64,000 nt of DNA from positions 1,370,458 through 1,434,457 of the forward strand of contig NC_015152.1 of NCBI RefSeq assembly GCF_000190435.1, written 5' to 3'. The DNA is from Sphaerochaeta globosa str. Buddy (GTDB lineage Bacteria; Spirochaetota; Spirochaetia; Sphaerochaetales; Sphaerochaetaceae). This document shows, in pieces, positions 38,339 through 47,090 of this stretch. How positions within the stretch are numbered: the stretch's first letter is position 1; each line of letters begins with the position of its first letter. The notes beneath the pieces were generated by a model that was not told the origin of the DNA, searched no databases, and was given only the letters and a program-made list of their open reading frames with translations. The position numbers and the translations under genes are program-made.

Positions 38339-41188
38339 TTGTTTCTAAAAAGCCTGGAAATATATGGTTTCAAGTCCTTTGCCGACAAAGTGAATTTGGA
38401 ATTTTCTGATGGAATTACCAGCCTTCTAGGCCCCAACGGATGTGGTAAAAGCAACATCGTGGATGCCATCAAGTGGGTTCTTGGTGAACAATCCACAAAA
38501 ACCCTCCGGGCCGGTCGCATGGAAGATGTAATCTTCAACGGTACCGATACCCGTAAACCTTTGCAAGTAGCCGAAGTAACGCTGGTCATCTCCAATGAAG
38601 AGCGCCACCTCGGCATCGAGGAAGCTGAAGTTGAGATTAAGCGGCGCATTTTCCGCAATGGTGATAGTGAGTATTACCTGAATCGCAACCGGGTGCTGCT
38701 GAAGAATATCCGCGAACTCTTCTATGATACCGGGGTAGGTAAGAGTGCCTATTCCATTCTCGAACAAGGAAAGATCGACCAGATACTTTCTTCCAAACCT
38801 GAAGACCGACGCTATATATTCGAGGAAGCGGCAGGTATTTCGCGGTTCAAGGTCCAAAGTCTGGAAGCAGAACGTAAACTTGCCAAAACAGATGAGAATA
38901 TTCTGCAGGTGGAGACCATCCTCAAAGAGGTGAAACGTACCTACGAGACCAAAAAGAACCAAGCAGCCAAGGCAATTTCGTACCGCGAGCTCAAGAAAGA
39001 ACAGTTTTCCCTCGAAGTGGATGTCCAGCTGTCCACCCTTAAGTCATACCTCTTGCTACGTGAGAACAAGATTGAACTGAAAGAGCGCCATGAACGTGAG
39101 TATGAAGCACAAAAAGGTTCCTTGACCAACTGCGACCAAGAAATTGAGCAGATGCAGGATCATCTTCGGACTCTTGGTTCTGAACGCATTACCATGCAGA
39201 CAGAATTACAGCGCCTCGATGAGGCGATTAAGGGTAAGGCCGATAAACTGGACTTGCTTACCCAGCGGTTTCGGGACTTCTTGGTGCAGAAAGACCAGGC
39301 ATCTTCAAGAAGTCAGGTCATTTTAGAGCATATCGAGCGTGATACTGCAGAAATTGATGAAAAATTGGACGAGGTTGCAGACATCGATGCTTCCGTTATT
39401 CAGCTTGAAGAGGAAATGTCACGCAACCAGAAGGCGTTGGATGCAACCCGTTCAATGCTGCTAAGCCACAATGGCGAAATTGCGAATCTCGAAGCACAAA
39501 ACCTCAGTTATGATGAGAATCTGGAAGAGCTCTCACTGCGCATCAAGGAATTGACCGATATCATTGTGATCCAGCTTGAAGAGAAGTTGAAACAAAGTGG
39601 ATACAACCTGCAGAACAAAGAATCTGCACGGGCGGATCTGGTCGGCGGCATTGAACATGTCAAGAAAAGCCTCGAGGAACAGATGCAGTTCCTCAAGCAG
39701 TTGTCCCACACTACCTTGTCCTCGGAGGATTTGGTTGAACGGCAGATTCAGTTTTATCAGAGCTTGTCAATTGCCCTGTCGCGCATACAAACGCTGTTCC
39801 AGACCTATGAATCGATGCAGCCATCCTTTCTCGACGAGCTTATCTCCCCTGAGGGGACCATCTCCGAGAAACATCGACTCGATGACCGCATGCTTGAAAT
39901 TCGCAAGCAGGTGCAGATCAACCGGGAACGTATTGCCTATCTGCGAGATGAGAACACCAGGCTTGCAGGGGAGATGGAGCGCTACCAACTGAATATCAGC
40001 GACCAGAAGGTTGCCATGAATCAGTTGCTTGCACAAAAGAGTGCTGCCAAAGAGTGGGTGGCCAAGCTGCAGCGTTCTGTCACCGAGCAGGAGTACCAGT
40101 ACAAGGATGCCCTTAAGTTGGCTGAGACAGCTCAGGAGCGAATCTATGAGACCCAGGAGGATATCCGCAGCGTTGAGGGTGAAGTCAAAGAGAGCAAGAG
40201 CCGTATCGCCGCACTGAATGCCGACCTGAAGGACTTGATACTCGTCATCGAAGAGCAAAGCAACCAAATCCGCAGTAAGCAGAACCAGAAAAACGAACGC
40301 TATGAGGAATTGCAGAACCTGAGGTCGGAAAAAGAGAAACTTGAACTGCAGATCGACCAGCTTGCAAGCAATATTTCTTTTCTCTATACCAACTTTTTTG
40401 ATAATTACGGCAAGAGCCTGAAGGAATTTGAAGGCCGTATGAGTGAAGAGACGCTCGACATTCCTGTTCTCAAGGCACGACTTGAGGAAGTGAGAAGAAA
40501 TATTGAGGGAATGGGGTATATCAACCAAATGGCTGAGGAAGAGTTTGGTGAGGTCAAGGAACAATATGACTTCCTAACGAAGCAACTGGATGATTTGAAC
40601 AGGGCGAAAGCCGATTTGGATGCAGTGGTAATTCAGATCAAGAGCCGCAGCGAAGAGCTCTTTTTGGCATCCTACAAGCAAATCAGTCAGAACTTCCAGG
40701 AAATGTTCCGCCGTCTTTTCGGTGGAGGTCGGGCTGAACTGACACTTGTCGACCCTGAACATGTCTTGGAAAGCGGCATCGATATTCTTGCCCAGCCTCC
40801 GGGGAAGAAATTGACTCACCTGGCATTGCTCAGTGGAGGAGAGCGGTCGATGACCGCCGTAGCCCTGCTGTTTGCAACCTATTTGGTCAAACCTTCTCCC
40901 TTCTGTATTTTGGATGAAATCGATGCTGCCCTCGACGATCGCAACATCGGGTATTTCCTCTCGGTATTGGATGAATTTGCCCGCAGGAGCCAATTCATCA
41001 TTATCACCCACAACAAGCATACCGTCATGGGAAGCCGGACACTGCTTGGGGTGACGCAGATGGAGGCCGGGGTATCGACGATGGTCAGCTATCGTATTGG
41101 AAACTTTGAAGGCGAACAGGTCATCCTCAATGAGGAACAGCAGGCTGTAGTCTTCGATGATGAAGGTCAGACGCTTGCCACTTCTTGA
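38339..41188 (+). CDS. smc: SMC-family chromosome segregation ATPase, short form
   Basis: Structural maintenance of chromosomes protein. It has N-terminal Walker A GPNGCGKS (31-38), the following segment NIVDAIKWVLGEQS, a Q-loop region, long coiled coils (about 170-400 and 530-770), and a C-terminal signature LSGGER (831-836) with Walker B CILDEIDAALDD. At 949 residues it is about 200 shorter than usual SMC proteins. Between the two coils (about 395-530) I see only helical, charged sequence and none of the glycine motifs of an SMC hinge. The start is TTG 38339 with GAGGG upstream. No scpA or scpB is adjacent. Confidence 0.92.
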   Translation: MFLKSLEIYGFKSFADKVNLEFSDGITSLLGPNGCGKSNIVDAIKWVLGEQSTKTLRAGRMEDVIFNGTDTRKPLQVAEVTLVISNEERHLGIEEAEVEIKRRIFRNGDSEYYLNRNRVLLKNIRELFYDTGVGKSAYSILEQGKIDQILSSKPEDRRYIFEEAAGISRFKVQSLEAERKLAKTDENILQVETILKEVKRTYETKKNQAAKAISYRELKKEQFSLEVDVQLSTLKSYLLLRENKIELKERHEREYEAQKGSLTNCDQEIEQMQDHLRTLGSERITMQTELQRLDEAIKGKADKLDLLTQRFRDFLVQKDQASSRSQVILEHIERDTAEIDEKLDEVADIDASVIQLEEEMSRNQKALDATRSMLLSHNGEIANLEAQNLSYDENLEELSLRIKELTDIIVIQLEEKLKQSGYNLQNKESARADLVGGIEHVKKSLEEQMQFLKQLSHTTLSSEDLVERQIQFYQSLSIALSRIQTLFQTYESMQPSFLDELISPEGTISEKHRLDDRMLEIRKQVQINRERIAYLRDENTRLAGEMERYQLNISDQKVAMNQLLAQKSAAKEWVAKLQRSVTEQEYQYKDALKLAETAQERIYETQEDIRSVEGEVKESKSRIAALNADLKDLILVIEEQSNQIRSKQNQKNERYEELQNLRSEKEKLELQIDQLASNISFLYTNFFDNYGKSLKEFEGRMSEETLDIPVLKARLEEVRRNIEGMGYINQMAEEEFGEVKEQYDFLTKQLDDLNRAKADLDAVVIQIKSRSEELFLASYKQISQNFQEMFRRLFGGGRAELTLVDPEHVLESGIDILAQPPGKKLTHLALLSGGERSMTAVALLFATYLVKPSPFCILDEIDAALDDRNIGYFLSVLDEFARRSQFIIITHNKHTVMGSRTLLGVTQMEAGVSTMVSYRIGNFEGEQVILNEEQQAVVFDDEGQTLATS

Positions 41189-41214
41189 CAGAAAAGAGTT
41201 CTGTACGGTATAAG
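41185..41214 (+). promoter_or_regulatory. Promoter of ffh
   Basis: TTGACA (41185-41190, overlapping the smc stop), an 18-nt spacer and TATAAG (41209-41214), about 36 nt before the ffh ATG. Confidence 0.75.
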
Positions 41215-41250
41215 ATGTAACTTGAGCGAAATTTATAGTAGAGTAAGGTA

Positions 41251-42585
41251 ATGTTTGATTCAATAAGTGATAAGTTCTCCGGCATCATGCGAACGCTGGC
41301 CGGCAAGTCCAAAATAACCGAGAAGAATATCCAGGATGCCGTTGAAGAAATCAAGGTGGCACTCCTGGATGCTGACGTAAACCTTCGGGTCGTCAGACGC
41401 TTCATCAATGGAACCATGGAAGAAGCTCTTGGGGAGAAAGTCCTCAAGGCCGTCGACCCCGGTCAGCAGTTCGTGAAGATTGTCTACGACCGCATGGTTG
41501 CGTTGCTCGGAGATGAGGAAAATCAGAAGCTCTTACTCAAAGGTCCCGATACCACCTCAGTCATATTGATGATGGGTTTGCAGGGTTCTGGTAAGACAAC
41601 GACCAGTGCGAAGCTTGCCGCCCGGCTCAAGCGCGAGGGTAGGCGACCCATGTTGGTTGCCGCCGACCTTGTCAGACCCGCGGCCATTTTGCAGCTGCAG
41701 GTTCTGGGTGAGTCGGTTGGTGTCCCGGTTTTCAGCATCCAAGGGGAGAAAGACCCTTCCAAGGTTGCAAAGGCAGCACTCGCACAGGCTAAGAAAGACC
41801 AGCGCGATATCCTCATAGTCGATACCAGCGGGCGTATGCACCTCGACCAAACTCTTATGGATGAGATCCAACGGGTTCGCGATGCGATCAAGCCCGACGA
41901 GACACTTTTTGTTGCCGATTCGATGACCGGACAGAATGCTGTAGCCATCGCGCAAGAGTTTGAGCAGAAAGTTGGCATTTCGGGTGTCGTGCTTTCCAAG
42001 TTCGATAGTGATACCCGCGGTGGTGCCGCACTCTCATTGCGCTCGGTTGTGGGCAAGCCCATCAAGTTCATCGGTGTCGGTGAGAAGATGGATGACCTTG
42101 AGCCGTTCTATCCGGAGCGTATTGCGAGCCGCATCCTTGGCATGGGTGATATTGTCAGTTTGGTTGAGAAGGCTCAAAGCGCCATCGATGAGAAGGATGC
42201 TTTGAGAATGCAGGAGAAGATGGCGAAGAACACCTTTGACCTGCAGGATTATCTTGACCAGTTGAACAATATGGATAAAATGGGCTCGATGGAACAGCTT
42301 TTGGAGATGATTCCGGGAGCCAAAGGCCAGATCAGCGAGGACGACATTGATAAGGCGGAAATTCGCAGGGAGAAAGCAATTATTCTTTCGATGACCTATG
42401 CGGAACGTACAAATTACCATATAATGGGTCCGACCAGACGTAAGCGGGTGGCAGGTGGTAGCGGTACAACCGTTTCCGATGTAAACCGTTTGCTGAAAAA
42501 GTTTGAGAAAATGCGACTTACGATGAAGAAGTTGGCAAAAAATAAAAAATACCAGGCTGCAATGCTGAAACAGATGGGTATGTAG
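41251..42585 (+). CDS. ffh: Signal recognition particle GTPase Ffh
   Basis: Ffh binds 4.5S RNA and signal sequences of nascent membrane proteins and delivers them to FtsY. The N domain (1-90) is followed by the G domain with GLQGSGKTTTSAKLA near residue 107, DTSGR and SKFDSD. The methionine-rich M domain ends with the RNA-binding segment RRKRVAGGSGTTVSDVNRLL and MKKLAKNKK. Length (444 aa) is normal. It begins a translation-related run (ffh-rpsP-khpA-rimM-trmD-rplS), an order seen in many bacteria. Confidence 0.97.
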   Translation: MFDSISDKFSGIMRTLAGKSKITEKNIQDAVEEIKVALLDADVNLRVVRRFINGTMEEALGEKVLKAVDPGQQFVKIVYDRMVALLGDEENQKLLLKGPDTTSVILMMGLQGSGKTTTSAKLAARLKREGRRPMLVAADLVRPAAILQLQVLGESVGVPVFSIQGEKDPSKVAKAALAQAKKDQRDILIVDTSGRMHLDQTLMDEIQRVRDAIKPDETLFVADSMTGQNAVAIAQEFEQKVGISGVVLSKFDSDTRGGAALSLRSVVGKPIKFIGVGEKMDDLEPFYPERIASRILGMGDIVSLVEKAQSAIDEKDALRMQEKMAKNTFDLQDYLDQLNNMDKMGSMEQLLEMIPGAKGQISEDDIDKAEIRREKAIILSMTYAERTNYHIMGPTRRKRVAGGSGTTVSDVNRLLKKFEKMRLTMKKLAKNKKYQAAMLKQMGM

Positions 42586-42610
42586 AGTTGAATTCGTAGG
42601 AGGAATTGAC

Positions 42611-42877
42611 GTGAGCACAAGCATGAGACTGAAAAGATTTGGCAGCAAGAAGAGACCTGACTACCGTATCGTGGTGATGGACTCAAGGGCAAACACCCAG
42701 AGCAGAACCCTCGATGAGGTTGGTCAGTACCACCCCTTGGCCGAGAAGGACAAGCAGGTTGTATTGCAGGTCGAGAAGATTAAGGATTGGCTTTCAAAGG
42801 GTGCACAGCCCAGCGATACCGTAAAGAGCCTGCTCAACAGAAATGGTGTAACCGTAACCAGAACTGTCCAGGAATAA
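42611..42877 (+). CDS. rpsP: 30S ribosomal protein S16
   Basis: Small-subunit protein S16 (88 aa from GTG 42611). It shows the family segment MRLKRFGSKKRPDYRIVVMDSR in part (residues 5-25), and DEVGQYHPL. GGAGG lies 7-8 nt before GTG 42611, which favours it over the internal ATG at 42623, the more usual N-terminus. It is 25 nt after ffh and 15 nt before khpA. Confidence 0.96.
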   Translation: MSTSMRLKRFGSKKRPDYRIVVMDSRANTQSRTLDEVGQYHPLAEKDKQVVLQVEKIKDWLSKGAQPSDTVKSLLNRNGVTVTRTVQE

Positions 42878-42892
42878 TTCCAGGAGATAGTT

Positions 42893-43126
42893 GTGGAAAA
42901 AGATCTTGTTGAATACATTGTGAAATCACTGGTTGATGTCCCTGACGAAGTCAGCATCAATGTGGTCGAGGGCGAAAAGTCCACGATCCTTGAGCTGAAG
43001 GTCGCCAGCGAGGATGTCGGCAAAGTGATCGGCAAGCAAGGACGCATAGCAAAGGCTATCAGGACTATCCTGAGTGCCTCAGCCACCAAGGGTGGTAAGC
43101 GTGCCGTGCTCGAAATTTTGGACTGA
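42893..43126 (+). CDS. khpA: KhpA, small KH-domain RNA-binding protein
   Basis: A 77-residue protein made of one KH domain, with the GxxG loop in [16 protein letters not shown] near residue 45. KhpA proteins bind RNA, often as a pair with KhpB, and affect division and translation in some bacteria. The start is GTG 42893 with AGGAG upstream. The place between rpsP and rimM is the usual one for this gene. Confidence 0.93.
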   Translation: MEKDLVEYIVKSLVDVPDEVSINVVEGEKSTILELKVASEDVGKVIGKQGRIAKAIRTILSASATKGGKRAVLEILD

Positions 43127-43129
43127 CGT

Positions 43130-43636
43130 ATGGAAAAGTTGCTCTGGACTGCTACCGTAAAGAGCCCGTTTGGGATTGCAGGTGAAGTGAAAATTCATCC
43201 GCATAATGAGGATTGCTCGTACCTTGGCAAACTCAAGGAAGTTATTCTCTGTGCAAAGGATGGTACAGAGCAGCTGCTTACCATTCAAAGTTTCAGGATG
43301 ATGGGTTCTCAGCCTATAATGAAGTTTGTTGGATTTGATGATCCGGAAACTGCAAGGGCTTTGAATGGACAGCACCTGATGGTTGAGCGCAGTAAGGCAG
43401 CCCCTTTGAAAAAGGGCCAATTCTATGTTAATGACCTCATCGGTTGCTCCATGATGCACGATGGCAAGTTTATTGCAGAAGTAGTCAGCAGCATTGATGG
43501 CGCCCAGGCGGTATTGCTGGAAGTGCGGACGGCGGAAGATCAGCTCTATATGGTACCCTACTTGAAGGAGTATATTGGAGAGGTCGATCTGGAAAACCGA
43601 ACGATTGAGTTGAAGACTCCTTGGATCCTCGCGTGA
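43130..43636 (+). CDS. rimM: Ribosome maturation factor RimM
   Basis: RimM assists assembly of the 30S head by binding S19. The N-terminal domain starts WTATVKSPFGIAGEVKIHPH, and a C-terminal PRC barrel contains FYVNDLIGC and VPYLKEYIGEVDLENRTI. Length (168 aa) is normal. It begins 3 nt after khpA and its stop overlaps the GTG of trmD (GTGA). Confidence 0.95.
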   Translation: MEKLLWTATVKSPFGIAGEVKIHPHNEDCSYLGKLKEVILCAKDGTEQLLTIQSFRMMGSQPIMKFVGFDDPETARALNGQHLMVERSKAAPLKKGQFYVNDLIGCSMMHDGKFIAEVVSSIDGAQAVLLEVRTAEDQLYMVPYLKEYIGEVDLENRTIELKTPWILA

Positions 43637-44385
43637 AGATTCAGATTGTCACCCTTTTTCCCGAAATGGTAGAGGGGTTTTTCAAGAATTCAATCATGAG
43701 GCGGGCTGTACAAAGCGGATGTGTGGAGTACGAAATCATTGACTTCCGCCGCTTTGCAACCGACAGGCATCAGAGTTGTGACGATGTTCCCTATGGTGGT
43801 GGGGCTGGTATGGTGATCAAGACTGATCCGCTATGCAAAGCACTCTCTTCCATCAAGGCAGAGTCCAAACGCGTTGTGTATGCTTCGCCCTCTGGCAAAC
43901 GCTTCACCCAACACTATGCCGAGAACTTGAGCAAGGAAGCTGAACTGGTCTTTATCTGCGGTCATTATGAAGGTATTGACCAACGGGTGATTGACCTATA
44001 TGTTGATGACGAGATTAGTATTGGGGATTATGTTATCAGCAGTGGGGAAGTCTCTACCTTGGTGATTGTCGATGCTGTCTACCGTCTGCTTGACGGTGTG
44101 ATATCCAGCGACTCACTTTCGGAAGAGAGTTTTCATGACAATTTGCTAGAATATCCCCAGTATACAAGGCCTGAGACCTATTGCTCAAAAGGTGTCCCTG
44201 ATGTATTATTGAGCGGACATCATGCCAAAATTGGCCAATGGCGACTGCAGAAACGGTTGGAGAAGACTTTGTCACATCGGCCGGATTTGTTGGAGACGGC
44301 ATCCTTGGATGCGAACTCCAGAAAGATTTTGAATGCATTGAAAGAACATAGTGCGAAGGGGACCGTAGACGATGGACGTAATTAA
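43633..44385 (+). CDS. trmD: tRNA (guanine-N1)-methyltransferase TrmD
   Basis: TrmD methylates G37 of tRNAs with a G36 using SAM; it has a trefoil knot. The start [15 protein letters not shown] is set at GTG 43633 by homology with the normal N-terminus and by the 4-nt overlap with rimM. Knot and SAM site: [24 protein letters not shown] and [13 protein letters not shown]. The C-terminal domain contains [11 protein letters not shown]. About 250 aa. It overlaps rplS by 14 nt. Confidence 0.96.
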   Translation: MKIQIVTLFPEMVEGFFKNSIMRRAVQSGCVEYEIIDFRRFATDRHQSCDDVPYGGGAGMVIKTDPLCKALSSIKAESKRVVYASPSGKRFTQHYAENLSKEAELVFICGHYEGIDQRVIDLYVDDEISIGDYVISSGEVSTLVIVDAVYRLLDGVISSDSLSEESFHDNLLEYPQYTRPETYCSKGVPDVLLSGHHAKIGQWRLQKRLEKTLSHRPDLLETASLDANSRKILNALKEHSAKGTVDDGRN

Positions 44386-44728
44386 GGCTATAGAGTCAGA
44401 ACAGATGAAGGAAAATGCAGAGAATTTCTGCGTTGGCGATACCGTTAAAGTGTTCTTCAAGATTATTGAAGGTACCAATGAGCGTGTCCAGGTATTTGAA
44501 GGCCTGGTAATTGCCAAGAACCATGGTGGAATTCGGAGAACATTTGTTGTCCGCAAAATTTCATACGGCGTGGGTGTGGAAAGAATTTTCCCCTTGCACT
44601 CTCCCCGTATCGAGAAGATTGAAGTCATCCGCAAAGGCCGTGTCAGAAGAGCTAAGCTCTACTATATCCGTGGCAAGGTCGGCAAGAAGGCAAAGGTCAA
44701 GGAACTTATCCGCAGGAAGAACGCCTAA
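44372..44728 (+). CDS. rplS: 50S ribosomal protein L19
   Basis: Large-subunit protein L19 (118 aa) at the subunit interface. It has [23 protein letters not shown], then the conserved tail [26 protein letters not shown] given here only as its start and end, and the basic C-terminus. It is the last gene of the rpsP operon, followed by a terminator. Confidence 0.97.
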   Translation: MDVIKAIESEQMKENAENFCVGDTVKVFFKIIEGTNERVQVFEGLVIAKNHGGIRRTFVVRKISYGVGVERIFPLHSPRIEKIEVIRKGRVRRAKLYYIRGKVGKKAKVKELIRRKNA

Positions 44729-44753
44729 ACGTCGTTCGACAAGCGTATTCAGG

Positions 44754-44778
44754 AGGACGGCAACTAGCCGTCCTTTTC
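44754..44778 (+). terminator. Terminator of the rpsP-rplS operon
   Basis: AGGACGGC (44754-44761), loop AACTA and GCCGTCCT (44767-44774), then TTTC. Confidence 0.87.
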
Positions 44779-44833
44779 TGTTGTATTGCCCTCCTTGCCA
44801 AAACAAGGTAGGCTAGACTATGCGAGGTAGAGG

Positions 44834-45325
44834 ATGGAAATAGAGAAACCAGTCAACGAGCAAGGGCAGCTGAAGCGGGACAAAAGCCGTAAGGACAAGC
44901 GCAACCGATCCAAGAAGCAGTCCAAGGCTAAACTTGCACAGAAAGAGATAGCCACCAAACCCAAGAATACCTTGTTGCCTGAACAAGGAAAGAAAGTTTT
45001 TCACAGCAATCTTCCCCAACTTCCGGTCAAACGAGTATCGGAGCCGCTTGAGAACTGCAAGATTTGCGGTGAAGTCATTGATGTCATTGCGAGTGCTTTG
45101 ACCCACCCGGAAGGCGGGTTCTGTCATTTTGATTGTGTCCTGAATCAAATCGCCTCTGAACAACCGCTTGCTGAGAATCAAAAGGTGAGTTACATCGGCA
45201 GAGGTACTTTTGCGGTGGTGGAGACGAAAGAGGATGGAACGTTTACCTTTCTCAGGCGTGTTGTCTGGGAGAATGCCGAGACGTTCGAACAAATGAAAAA
45301 ATTCGTGGAGGCGGTCAAGCAATGA
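44834..45325 (+). CDS. Protein of unknown function with basic N-terminus and zinc-finger-like cysteines
   Basis: A 163-residue protein I do not recognise by name. Residues 12-40 are almost all Lys, Arg, Gln and Ser (KRDKSRKDKRNRSKKQSKAK), likely disordered and able to bind nucleic acid. A cysteine set CKIC...CHFDC near residues 75-102 fits a treble-clef or similar zinc site, followed by a beta-rich part (KVSYIGRGTFAVVE). It starts at ATG 44834 after GAGG and its stop overlaps the coaD ATG by 4 nt. Its place next to ribosomal genes suggests an RNA-related role, which is inference. Confidence 0.75.
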   Translation: MEIEKPVNEQGQLKRDKSRKDKRNRSKKQSKAKLAQKEIATKPKNTLLPEQGKKVFHSNLPQLPVKRVSEPLENCKICGEVIDVIASALTHPEGGFCHFDCVLNQIASEQPLAENQKVSYIGRGTFAVVETKEDGTFTFLRRVVWENAETFEQMKKFVEAVKQ

Positions 45326-45822
45326 GTGTGCTCAGCAGAACTGCAATACTTCCAGGCTCGTTCGATCCACCGACCAACGGCCATATCGATATTATTGAAC
45401 GTAGTGCACGACTGTATGAGAAACTTTATGTCGTCGTAGCAGAAAATGTACAGAAGCAGTGTCTATTCACTGCAGAAGAACGTATGGATATGCTGCGCCA
45501 AATTCTCTGTGACCATAAGAACATCGAGGTGGTGAGTTATCGCGGACTGGTAGTCGACTTCGCACGTGACCATCAGGTTGGGGTAATGATCAGAGGTGTC
45601 CGCGCATTGGTTGATTTCGGATATGAATTCGAACTGGCCATGACCAATAAGCAACTCAATCCGAATCTGGAAGTGCTGTTCATGCCGACCAGTCCGAAAT
45701 ATTTTCAGCTTAGATCAAGTGCCATCAAGGAAATGGCTGCGTATGGGGCCGATATTAGCCCGATGGTTCCCCCTCTTGTTGTACAAATGATGAGAAATCG
45801 AATCAAGTTGTTGACGCTTTAG
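45322..45822 (+). CDS. coaD: Phosphopantetheine adenylyltransferase
   Basis: CoaD joins AMP from ATP to 4'-phosphopantetheine, the step before the last in CoA synthesis. The 166-residue protein has the nucleotidyltransferase motif PGSFDPPTNGHIDIIERS, the segment MIRGVRALVDFGYE, and the second motif FQLRSSAIKEMAAYG. It overlaps the zinc-finger gene by 4 nt. The rpmF promoter lies across its stop. Confidence 0.96.
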   Translation: MSVLSRTAILPGSFDPPTNGHIDIIERSARLYEKLYVVVAENVQKQCLFTAEERMDMLRQILCDHKNIEVVSYRGLVVDFARDHQVGVMIRGVRALVDFGYEFELAMTNKQLNPNLEVLFMPTSPKYFQLRSSAIKEMAAYGADISPMVPPLVVQMMRNRIKLLTL

Positions 45823-45839
45823 GGGTTTTCCGTTATTCT
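45811..45839 (+). promoter_or_regulatory. Promoter of rpmF-acpP-rnc
   Basis: TTGACG (45811-45816), a 17-nt spacer and TATTCT (45834-45839), about 43 nt before the rpmF ATG. Confidence 0.7.
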
Positions 45840-45882
45840 TCCATACGTGTCAAAATTTTGCATAGTGTAAGAGGATATAAAC

Positions 45883-46068
45883 ATGGCAACACCCAAATAT
45901 AAGACTTCAAAGGCAAGTGCCGCTTCCAGAAAGGCTGCCAACATGCGTCTTGCTGCTCCCACGCTTTCCCAGTGTGGTACCTGTGGAAATATGGTTCTGC
46001 CTCACCGCGTGTGCCCTAAGTGCGGATTCTATCGTGGAGTGCAGGTCATCGAGCTGCAGGACAAATAA
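45883..46068 (+). CDS. rpmF: 50S ribosomal protein L32
   Basis: Ribosomal protein L32 (61 aa). It has the basic N-terminal segment KTSKASAASRKAANMRL and the zinc motif CGTCGNMVLPHRVCPKCG with four cysteines. It is followed by acpP after 21 nt, the usual rpmF-fatty acid gene neighbourhood, here without plsX or fab genes. Confidence 0.96.
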   Translation: MATPKYKTSKASAASRKAANMRLAAPTLSQCGTCGNMVLPHRVCPKCGFYRGVQVIELQDK

Positions 46069-46089
46069 GTAATACTCAGGAGAAGCGAG

Positions 46090-46329
46090 ATGGATAGCAA
46101 GGAAGTTTTTGAAAAAGTAAAGTCTTTGATTGCAGAGAAGCTGGAGATCGACGATAACAAGATCACCATAGATGCCTCATTCCGCAAGGACCTTGGAGCA
46201 GATAGCCTGGATACCTACGAATTGGTCTATGCCATTGAAGAGGAACTCGGAATCTCCATCCCTGATGAGAAGGCCAATGAGTTCGAAACGGTTAGGGACG
46301 CAGTAGATTTCCTTGCAACCCAACTCTAA
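46090..46329 (+). CDS. acpP: Acyl carrier protein
   Basis: ACP (79 aa) carries growing fatty acids on a phosphopantetheine arm attached to Ser in GADSLDTYELVYAIEEEL. It is strongly acidic with four helices, as expected. AGGAG lies before ATG 46090. It sits between rpmF and rnc. The arm comes from CoA, whose synthesis enzymes CoaX and CoaD are also in the window. Confidence 0.97.
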   Translation: MDSKEVFEKVKSLIAEKLEIDDNKITIDASFRKDLGADSLDTYELVYAIEEELGISIPDEKANEFETVRDAVDFLATQL

Positions 46330-46343
46330 GGCATACTAGTTCA

Positions 46344-47090
46344 ATGGAGAGCACACTCTTCATGAGAGCTCCCGCCATCTCATCAGATAGAGAGCGGGAG
46401 CTTCTTGTATTTATCAAAGACAGCAAAATTACCATCTCAAACCTTGAGCTGTTGAACCTTGCCTTCACCCATCGATCCTTTGCCAATGAGACATCCGATT
46501 CGGTTGACAACAACGAACGGCTTGAATTCCTTGGGGACAGCGTTCTGGGAATGTGTGTCGCTGATTGGCTTTTTAGGAATTTTCCGGCTAAAGCAGAAGG
46601 TGATTTCTCAAAAATTAAAAGTGTGGTGGTCAGTGAAGACAGTCTTGCAATGATTGCAAGACAACTTTCTGTAGACAAGTATCTGCTTCTCGGAAAGGGT
46701 GAGGAATTCACCGGTGGCAGGGATAAGAAAGCACTGCTTGCCGACTGCATGGAAGCATTATTCGCAGCTTGTTATCTGGACAGTGGTTTTGAAGCCGCCA
46801 AGTCGTTTGTGATGCTTTATCTCGAACAGCAAATCCAGGCAGTTTTGGACGATGATTATCATCGCGACTACAAGACCAGCCTGCAGGAGTACATGCAAAA
46901 GCGTTGGCGCAAGGTACCTTCCTATACATTGGTTAGGAAAACGGGACCCGAGCATGACTTTACATTTTTTGTTGAAGTCGATGTCAATGGCCAAGTATTC
47001 GGCCCGGCTAGTGGGGCCAATAAGAAACAAGCAGAACAGATGGCCGCCAAACTTGCGTATGATCAGCTGGTGAAACCCAATAAGGATTGA
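46344..47090 (+). CDS. rnc: Ribonuclease III
   Basis: RNase III cuts double-stranded RNA, including rRNA precursors. The catalytic domain has the signature DNNERLEFLGDSVLG near residue 55 and DCMEALFAACYLDSGF near 130. The C-terminal double-stranded-RNA-binding domain reads DYKTSLQEYMQKRW, then GPEHDFTFFVEV and GANKKQAEQMAAKLAYD. At 248 aa it has about 20 extra N-terminal residues; ATG 46362 is another possible start. It converges on cca with a 28-nt overlap of coding ends. Confidence 0.96.
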   Translation: MESTLFMRAPAISSDRERELLVFIKDSKITISNLELLNLAFTHRSFANETSDSVDNNERLEFLGDSVLGMCVADWLFRNFPAKAEGDFSKIKSVVVSEDSLAMIARQLSVDKYLLLGKGEEFTGGRDKKALLADCMEALFAACYLDSGFEAAKSFVMLYLEQQIQAVLDDDYHRDYKTSLQEYMQKRWRKVPSYTLVRKTGPEHDFTFFVEVDVNGQVFGPASGANKKQAEQMAAKLAYDQLVKPNKD

